Source: Chloroflexota bacterium | GTDB lineage: Bacteria > Chloroflexota > Anaerolineae > Promineifilales > Promineifilaceae | Assembly: GCA_024223125.1 (NCBI GenBank) | Contig: JAAEOP010000762.1 | Coordinates: 1 to 11,483 of the forward strand | DNA: 11,483 bases | Reading direction: 5' to 3' | The notes under the pieces: model-generated | Databases searched by the model: none | Seen by the model: only the letters and a program-made list of their open reading frames with translations | Told to the model about the DNA's origin: nothing | Made by a program: the position numbers and the translations under genes | In this document: piece after piece, positions 6,384-11,483 of the stretch | Position numbering within the stretch: the stretch's first letter is position 1 | Layout: each line of letters starts with the position of its first letter

Positions 6384-7637
6384 ATGGAAATTTTAGGCGG
6401 GCCTCTTTTTGGTGTGGCTGGCGCCGGTGAATCGCATGGCCCGGCCGTTACGACCATTATCTTTGGTTGTCCACCCGGATTGTGGCTGTCTCGCGGCCAG
6501 ATGCAACCCTTTTTAGACCGGCGACGGCCGGGCGGCAGCCGACACAGTACACCCCGCAACGAAAAAGACAAAATCATCTTTCTCTCTGGCCTGTACCAAG
6601 ATGACCATGATGCGCTTACGGCCGGACCAGATATTCAAGTTACCGTAGAAAACCAAACCTTCCACACGGCCGCTTACGAAGAAGGGTACACTACCGGCGA
6701 ACCAATTAGTGCTATTGTGTTGTCCGCTTCCAGAAAGTCGGCGGATTATGCTCAATTCAGGGGGCCAACCGGCGCTGTGCGCCCCGGCCACACAGACTTG
6801 GTGAAATATCACAAATCGCAGGGACATATAGATATTCGCGGCGGCGGCCGTTCCAGTTACCGTAGCGCTATTTCTGATGTCATTGGGGGGTCGGTTGCTC
6901 GTCTGTACCTGCAAGAAACGTTTGGCACACGCATTCTTTCCTCCATCAGCCAGGTGGGACCGCTGCAAACAGAACGCAGCCTGAGTGATTATTTTGGAGA
7001 GGCAGTTTTGCAAAACGGCCGTCAAACCATCCCCGCCCCCACTATCAGCCACATTCAAGAAACATTAGCCGCTTCCGAAATCCATTCCCTTGATCCCGAC
7101 TTTGCAAAACAGGCGGCCGACCTCATCAAACAAACCCGCATTGAGGGAGATTCTCTGGGTGCGGCCGTGGAAGTCATCGCTCTCAATGTGCCCCCTCTGG
7201 CTGGCGATCCACTGTACCACAGCTTAAAAGTGCGGCTGATGGGTGTATTGGGCGGCTTGAATGCGGCTCAATCATGCGAAATTGGGGATGGTACGGCCGT
7301 GATAGCCCGACGCGGCAGCCAAAACAACGACCCCATTCGCCAAAGCGGTTATCAAAGCAACACACATGGCGGGTTAATTGGCGGCATCACCACTGGTATG
7401 CCTCTGATTTGCCGCGTCGGCTTCAAGCCCACCTCCACCATCAACAAACCCCAACAATCCGTACAAAAAAACCTGGCCGAGATTGAATTTGAACTGCAAA
7501 AAGGGCGGCACGATCCCTGTGTAGGCGTACGGGCCGGCATTACCCTGGAATCCAGGTTGGCTATTGAACTGCTTAATGCCGTCCTGATGCACCAGGCCCA
7601 ACAGGTCAACCCAAATATTTTCTCCCTTTTTGCCTAA
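6384..7637 (+). CDS. aroC: Chorismate synthase (divergent)
   Basis: This 417-residue protein is somewhat longer than most bacterial AroC (about 350-390). It catalyses the FMN-dependent last step of the shikimate pathway, 5-enolpyruvylshikimate-3-phosphate to chorismate. Landmarks in order are GAGESHGPA (H18), RPGHTDLVKY (H136), GGGRSSYRSAIS, GSQNNDPI, HGGLIGGITTGMPL, FKPTSTI and GRHDPCVGVRA (D377). The two histidines and the aspartate known to be catalytic in the family are all present. It deviates where most relatives read GRSSARETA and DPCVxPRA. GGAG at 6375-6378, 5 bases before ATG 6384, supports the start. It stands apart from other aro genes, and CGGCCG is densest here (nine copies). It is probably a working chorismate synthase, perhaps of a non-standard branch or a second copy. 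Confidence 0.9.
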   Translation: MEILGGPLFGVAGAGESHGPAVTTIIFGCPPGLWLSRGQMQPFLDRRRPGGSRHSTPRNEKDKIIFLSGLYQDDHDALTAGPDIQVTVENQTFHTAAYEEGYTTGEPISAIVLSASRKSADYAQFRGPTGAVRPGHTDLVKYHKSQGHIDIRGGGRSSYRSAISDVIGGSVARLYLQETFGTRILSSISQVGPLQTERSLSDYFGEAVLQNGRQTIPAPTISHIQETLAASEIHSLDPDFAKQAADLIKQTRIEGDSLGAAVEVIALNVPPLAGDPLYHSLKVRLMGVLGGLNAAQSCEIGDGTAVIARRGSQNNDPIRQSGYQSNTHGGLIGGITTGMPLICRVGFKPTSTINKPQQSVQKNLAEIEFELQKGRHDPCVGVRAGITLESRLAIELLNAVLMHQAQQVNPNIFSLFA

Positions 7638-7671
7638 TCTCTTATCCATCTTCAGTCCAAACAAAGTTAAC

Positions 7672-7692
7672 TGTCACGTTCTTGTCACGTTC
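7672..7692 (+). promoter_or_regulatory. Direct repeat TGTCACGTTC, 11-bp period (possible activator site)
   Basis: TGTCACGTTC occurs at 7672-7681 and again at 7683-7692, one helical turn apart. Two identical half-sites on one face of the DNA, about 40-60 bases upstream of the candidate -35, suit a tandem-binding regulator. The repeat is seen directly; binding is inferred. Confidence 0.5.
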
Positions 7693-7713
7693 CTTTGCTA
7701 AACTCCTCTATAA

Positions 7714-7732
7714 ATCGAACTTCCAATTCGAT
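7714..7732. promoter_or_regulatory. Inverted repeat ATCGAA-N7-TTCGAT (possible operator)
   Basis: Arms at 7714-7719 and 7727-7732 are exact 6-bp complements around CTTCCAA. The right arm touches the candidate -35 box, a position typical of operators or class II activator sites. Confidence 0.45.
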
Positions 7733-7759
7733 AGACACACAAATAATTTACACTACAAT
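7732..7759 (+). promoter_or_regulatory. Candidate sigma-70-type promoter of the TIR receptor gene
   Basis: TAGACA (7732-7737) and TACAAT (7754-7759), 16 bases apart, each match the consensus at 5/6. Transcription would start near 7766, about 14 bases before ATG 7780. A second TATAAAT at 7709-7715 lacks a good -35 at proper spacing. Confidence 0.42.
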
Positions 7760-7779
7760 GAGCTTCAAAGGGAAATATC

Positions 7780-10700
7780 ATGACCGAAAATTCAGAAAAT
7801 GGCTCCTCGACCAAAGTATTCATATCCTATTCTCGTAAAGACAAAGCGTTCGTCCAAACCCTTCACGACCAGCTTGTTGCCCAGAGGCTTAACACCTGGG
7901 TAGATTGGGAAGGAATTCCTCTGTCGGCCGATTGGTGGGCTGAAATCAAGGAAGGTATCGAAGGCTCTGAAGCGTTCCTCTTTGTCATTAGCCCTGATTC
8001 CTTAGCCTCCGAAATATGCGGTGACGAAATTCAGGAAGCTGTCGACAACAATAAGCGGCTTATTCCCATCCTCTACCGTGACCCAAGCAAAGACACCCCC
8101 ATGCACCCCAAAATATCCAGCCACAATTGGATATTTATGCGTGATCAGGAAGAGTTAAACAAAAATATTGGCGATCTAATCACTACTGTCAATACAGACC
8201 TGGAGTGGGTAAAAGCACACACACGCTTACTTCAAAGAGCTGTTGAATGGCAGCAGCAATCCCTTAACAGCAGCTTCCTCCTTCGGGGAGACGACCTAAA
8301 AAGCGCTGAAGCGTGGCTAAAGTTAGCGACCGAAGACAAAGAACCACAGCCAACCGATCTGCAAACTGATTATATTAAAGCCAGCCACCGCGACGCAACT
8401 CGCCGCCGTCGTCTGACAATTGCCGGCATTCTCATTGGTCTTATCATCGCTGTTTTGGCCGTCATCGCCGTACTTAGTTCTATTGAGGCCAACGAGCAGC
8501 GAAAAATTGCTAACGAACAGAGAGAACTGGCTCAAAAGAATGCGGACCGGGCCGCCTTTAGCGCCACAGAACTGCTCATCCAACCAGCTATTTTTGAATA
8601 TTCCATCGAAGGGGCAATGACCAGAGCTACCAATGAGCTTAAAGGGTATGAAGCCAACGTTAGTCCAGAAGCAGTAGTAGCCACCACTTTATTAAATGCT
8701 GCTCTGACCCCTGAATTTATGTCCGAATACAATCCCCCTGATCCGCAAAAAACCACTGCCATGTTAACTATTGTCACCAATGCTCTGGACACACGACCGG
8801 ACCTGGTTGAAGAGCGACAATCTGACCTGGGTATCTTGTACAGCAAAATCTGCCAGCAAATTCCTTATGTCAGCAGCCATAAAACACTTCTGCCCGCCTG
8901 TACTGAAGCCATCCGCCTGGCTGACAGCATCGAAAACCCCTGGCTCAGTTTCCAGGTTTGCAGTTTGCAGCGGTTCAGCAAACTAGAAGACCTTACTGCG
9001 GATATTCAGGGCATCTGTCAGGAATTTGACACTCTGGCTCATGATATTGAAATTGAAGAATCAGTTTCAGAAATTTTGGACGCTGGCCAAAATCAGGTAT
9101 GGCAGTTTGAAGGTGAAGAAGGGGCAACCTTATACATTTTGATGAAAGCAGACAACAGCGATCTGGATAGCTTTTTAGACCTGTACAGTATAGATGGCAC
9201 CTTGCTGTATAGTGATGACCAGGGGGGTGGGGCAAATGACGCTCTAGTTGTTTATACGCTGGATGAAACGGCAAAATACACACTTGTCGCTCGCGGTTTT
9301 GATACAAAAACAAACGGCGCTTACATCTTAGAAATCTCCACAGAGCCAATTTCAATTTATGACAATTTTTCTCGTGGCGAACTTTCTCTGGGCAACAGTG
9401 TAGAAGATAGTGTGTCCCTCGATGACCCCATCCACAATTGGACCTTTACCGGCGAGGCCGATCAAACAATTGCTATCTATATGGGTACGACGGATGGTAA
9501 TCTGGATAGTTACCTGACTGTGCTGGGGCCAGATGGCTCCTTCATTGCCGAAGATGATAATAATGGCGGTGGGCTGGATTCACTTATCTTTATGACACTG
9601 CCCGATTCGGGACAATATCTTATTGAAGCCCGCGCCTGGGATCCGGAAACGAATGAGGGCAGTTATGTATTAGAAGTAACAGAGGATGTAGGGAATTTCA
9701 TTGAAGGGAATATCTTGGGCGAGTTGACACCAGGCGTACCGGTCAGCAGTTTCCGGGCGGTGGGTGTGACCGATCAATGGACATTTTCCGGGGAAGCTGG
9801 AGACACAGTAAGTATTGCTATGGTAGCTGACGAAAGCGACCTGGATGGTTATCTGGTTCTGCTTGGGCCGGGTGGCAACATTATTATGGAAGATGATGAC
9901 AGTTATGGCGACCTGAATCCGTTAATTGTGGCCGAACTGCCATTAACTGGCATGTATACTGTGCTGGCTGATGGCTTTGATACGGAAACTAGCGGGGCGT
10001 ACAAATTAGAATTAGGGGATCGTTCGCTTGATTTCACTGTTGGCAAACCGCCCAATTTTGCGGAGGAGACAACGGAATTTCTGACGGATGTGGCTGTGGT
10101 CATGGAGCCAACCACATTGTTTGCAACCCCGGATGTTAGCTCGACGCAGTTGGGAGATGTGGCGGCCGGGGAACTGGTAGAGGCTTACGGCCGTTCCGAT
10201 AATAACTCCTGGCTTTATGTTTTGTACATAGATAATCAAGGAGAGTTGATAGAAGGATTCGCCGCGGCCAACCGATTGGATTATCCCGGTGACGTGGAGG
10301 CTCTGCCAGAAATAGACCCATTTGAAACGGTAGCGCCAGAAATAGAGGACGAAGATCAACCAACTACCACAGCGCCTGTTCCCAGCACAGATGAAGCTAT
10401 TGTTACTCAATCGGCCGCCATATTTACAGAACCCAGTAACAGTTCAACCCAGTTAGATGCAGCCCAGGTGGACGACATCATGACGGTTAACGGCCGTTCT
10501 GCCAACAACTCCTGGCTTCATGTCACATTTGAAGATGGGAATGGCAATCTCATTGACGGCTTTGTATCCGTCAGTCGGATAGATTACGCTGGAAACATCA
10601 CCGCTCTACCCATAATCGAAAAGTCAGATGATTCATCGTCTCCTGGTGATACAACATCTATTACAGGAACAATCCCACTGACATCTACCGTAGAACCTGA

Positions 10701-11483
10701 CGACGGCGCCAGCGCCCTACTCGTCAGCGACATCTATCAAAGCTTTATTGGCTACGACTCCGCAAACACGTCTAATCTGGGCCAAAACGAGCGCCACATT
10801 TGGGAATTTGATGGCAACGCTGGTGACATTATAGACATCTCTATGGTTTCTACAGACGGCAGCCTAGACAGCTACCTGATCTTATTTGCCCCCGACGGCC
10901 GTCACCTGACCGACGATGATGACAGCTTTGGCGACAGTGACGCCTACATCGGCGCTTACACCTTACCCGATACCGGCACATACAGCATCATTGCCCAGGG
11001 ATTTGATGAGTTCACCTCCGGCCCTTATGAGCTAAACTTATTCCTGACCAGTTCTGGCAGTGGGTCGGGCAGCGGTGACGATGATGGCACATCCTCCATA
11101 TCACTAAGTCCTTCGGATATCTATCAAGGTTTTATTTTCCCTGGCTCACCAGTTGTCGTAGACTTGGGTCAGAATGAGAGTCACACCTGGGAATTTGATG
11201 GATCGGCCGGCGATACGGTAGACATCTCTATGATTTCAACAGACGGCAATCTGGACAGCTATTTGACTTTACTGGCTCCCGACGGCCGTCACCTAATAGA
11301 CGATGATGACGGCTATGGTGGCAGTGACGCCTATATTGGCGCTTTTTCCCTGCCCGACACAGGGACATACACTGTTATTGCTAAAGGATTCGACGAGTTC
11401 ACATCTGGTCCCTATGAGTTAAATTTGTCCCAGACCAGTTCTGGCAACGGGTCGGGCAGTAATGATGACGATGATGATACATC
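7780..11483 (+). CDS. Transmembrane TIR-domain receptor with extracytoplasmic PPC-like and SH3b-like repeats, 3' partial
   Basis: At least 1234 codons, open at the right edge. Residues 11-101 are a TIR_2 domain (KVFISYSRKDKAF, W52-W53, FLFVISPDSLAS). E83 sits at the place of the catalytic glutamate of TIR NADases such as SARM1. Residues 102-207 are the conserved linker of TIR-WD40 proteins (LNSSFLLRGDDLKSAEAWL, then KEPQPT). RRRR (208-211) precedes a transmembrane helix (212-232), predicting TIR inside and the remainder outside, then a short coiled coil. Residues about 260-425 look helical with four cysteines (358, 374, 394, 413). PPC-like beta domains follow at 428-523, 533-634 and 642-746, SH3b-like domains at 771-845 and 872-946, then two near-identical PPC-like domains at 981-1087 and 1110-1216 with Gly/Ser/Asp linkers. 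No WD40 repeats are seen. Start: AAGGGA before ATG 7780. A role as a surface-sensing, NAD-depleting or signalling receptor is inference. Confidence 0.88.
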   Translation, partial: MTENSENGSSTKVFISYSRKDKAFVQTLHDQLVAQRLNTWVDWEGIPLSADWWAEIKEGIEGSEAFLFVISPDSLASEICGDEIQEAVDNNKRLIPILYRDPSKDTPMHPKISSHNWIFMRDQEELNKNIGDLITTVNTDLEWVKAHTRLLQRAVEWQQQSLNSSFLLRGDDLKSAEAWLKLATEDKEPQPTDLQTDYIKASHRDATRRRRLTIAGILIGLIIAVLAVIAVLSSIEANEQRKIANEQRELAQKNADRAAFSATELLIQPAIFEYSIEGAMTRATNELKGYEANVSPEAVVATTLLNAALTPEFMSEYNPPDPQKTTAMLTIVTNALDTRPDLVEERQSDLGILYSKICQQIPYVSSHKTLLPACTEAIRLADSIENPWLSFQVCSLQRFSKLEDLTADIQGICQEFDTLAHDIEIEESVSEILDAGQNQVWQFEGEEGATLYILMKADNSDLDSFLDLYSIDGTLLYSDDQGGGANDALVVYTLDETAKYTLVARGFDTKTNGAYILEISTEPISIYDNFSRGELSLGNSVEDSVSLDDPIHNWTFTGEADQTIAIYMGTTDGNLDSYLTVLGPDGSFIAEDDNNGGGLDSLIFMTLPDSGQYLIEARAWDPETNEGSYVLEVTEDVGNFIEGNILGELTPGVPVSSFRAVGVTDQWTFSGEAGDTVSIAMVADESDLDGYLVLLGPGGNIIMEDDDSYGDLNPLIVAELPLTGMYTVLADGFDTETSGAYKLELGDRSLDFTVGKPPNFAEETTEFLTDVAVVMEPTTLFATPDVSSTQLGDVAAGELVEAYGRSDNNSWLYVLYIDNQGELIEGFAAANRLDYPGDVEALPEIDPFETVAPEIEDEDQPTTTAPVPSTDEAIVTQSAAIFTEPSNSSTQLDAAQVDDIMTVNGRSANNSWLHVTFEDGNGNLIDGFVSVSRIDYAGNITALPIIEKSDDSSSPGDTTSITGTIPLTSTVEPDDGASALLVSDIYQSFIGYDSANTSNLGQNERHIWEFDGNAGDIIDISMVSTDGSLDSYLILFAPDGRHLTDDDDSFGDSDAYIGAYTLPDTGTYSIIAQGFDEFTSGPYELNLFLTSSGSGSGSGDDDGTSSISLSPSDIYQGFIFPGSPVVVDLGQNESHTWEFDGSAGDTVDISMISTDGNLDSYLTLLAPDGRHLIDDDDGYGGSDAYIGAFSLPDTGTYTVIAKGFDEFTSGPYELNLSQTSSGNGSGSNDDDDDT
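10090..10617 (+). repeat. Two tandem SH3b-like units in the TIR receptor gene, 303-bp period
   Basis: Unit one (10090-10314) and unit two (10393-10617) are offset by 303 bases (101 codons). Both contain SSTQL, GRSxNNSWLxV, a D-G-N/E-LI-GF turn, R-hydrophobic-DY and ALP. The Pro/Thr/Glu-rich spacer looks flexible. The fold assignment rests on the motif pattern (variable start, GR...SW..V, GF/WV end) and is likely, not certain. Confidence 0.6.
10720..11483 (+). repeat. Tandem PPC-like modules, 387-bp period, continuing past the edge
   Basis: The first module starts at 10720 and its copy 387 bases (129 codons) later. From SDIYQ to YELNL about 78 of 105 residues match by eye (about 74%), with most differences in the first 20. 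Each copy ends in TSSG then a Gly/Ser/Asp-rich linker, and the second linker runs into the window end. This suggests recent duplication and probably more copies to the right. Confidence 0.85.

Larger units (their letters stand above)
7638..7779. other. Intergenic regulatory region upstream of the TIR receptor gene
   Basis: This is the longest gap between intact genes (142 bases), and it holds no plausible gene. It contains a direct repeat, an inverted repeat and a candidate promoter, listed separately, and ends in AAGGGA (7768-7773), a fair Shine-Dalgarno for ATG 7780. No intrinsic terminator for aroC is visible. Confidence 0.6.
229..11288. repeat. Dispersed over-represented palindrome CGGCCG (core of ACGGCCGT)
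   Basis: A hand count finds about 37 CGGCCG in the window, where a random sequence of even composition would give about 3. Eleven are the full octamer ACGGCCGT (starting at 859, 1942, 3295, 3620, 5466, 7015, 7293, 10187, 10490, 10895 and 11282), against about 0.2 expected. They occur in coding sequence in at least two frames and once between genes (6336). The pattern resembles HIP1 of cyanobacteria in kind, not in sequence. Confidence 0.8.

Noticed and set aside
7780..11483. Repeats as a CRISPR array or mobile element
   Set aside because: The period is a codon multiple, the frame is continuous and the units encode protein domains; no spacer pattern, transposase or terminal repeats are present.

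Overview
The window is gene-dense bacterial DNA of roughly balanced base composition, with every supported gene on the + strand. Sequence style suggests an uncultured-type Chloroflexota (Anaerolineae-like) genome. The pointers are a TIR protein with the linker and transmembrane region familiar from the TIR-WD40 proteins of filamentous bacteria, a cyclic-nucleotide-binding histidine kinase, a stand-alone PPDK_N-type protein, and a strongly over-represented CGGCCG palindrome. This taxonomic guess is inference from family memory; no marker gene here proves it.

Layout. Positions 1-610 hold a decayed MNT/HEPN toxin-antitoxin pair. The MntA-like nucleotidyltransferase keeps its GSX10DXD motif and runs in from the left edge. 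The HepT-like HEPN partner has two in-frame stops, and the motif histidine is changed to tyrosine. Positions 613-2247 encode a ThDP enzyme of the acetolactate synthase / 2-hydroxyacyl-CoA lyase type. A perfect 15-bp hairpin follows (2268-2300). Positions 2316-4462 hold a two-gene unit with overlapping stop and start (ATGA): a soluble histidine kinase with an N-terminal cyclic-nucleotide-binding domain, and a subfamily-II haloalkane dehalogenase with its whole catalytic pentad. Positions 4577-6304 encode a protein carrying only the ATP-grasp-like N-terminal domain of pyruvate phosphate dikinase / PEP synthase. Positions 6384-7637 encode a somewhat divergent chorismate synthase.

The right third (7780 to the edge) is one very long open frame, at least 1234 codons, that leaves the window. 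It encodes a cytosolic TIR domain, a conserved linker, one transmembrane helix and a short coiled coil. Beyond these comes a predicted extracytoplasmic part: a four-cysteine helical region, three PPC-like beta domains, two SH3b-like domains and two (or more) nearly duplicated PPC-like domains separated by Gly/Ser/Asp linkers. It has its own candidate promoter with an inverted repeat and a direct repeat upstream. It looks like a transmembrane receptor that could couple an envelope or surface signal to a TIR effector, and it is the best candidate for something undescribed here.

The genes do not form one pathway. The only firm functional units are the former MNT/HEPN pair and the kinase-dehalogenase unit. 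A second DNA-level signal overlies all of them: about 37 copies of CGGCCG, 11 of them in the full octamer ACGGCCGT, occurring in more than one reading frame and once between genes, with a conspicuous gap of about 2.2 kb inside the TIR gene.
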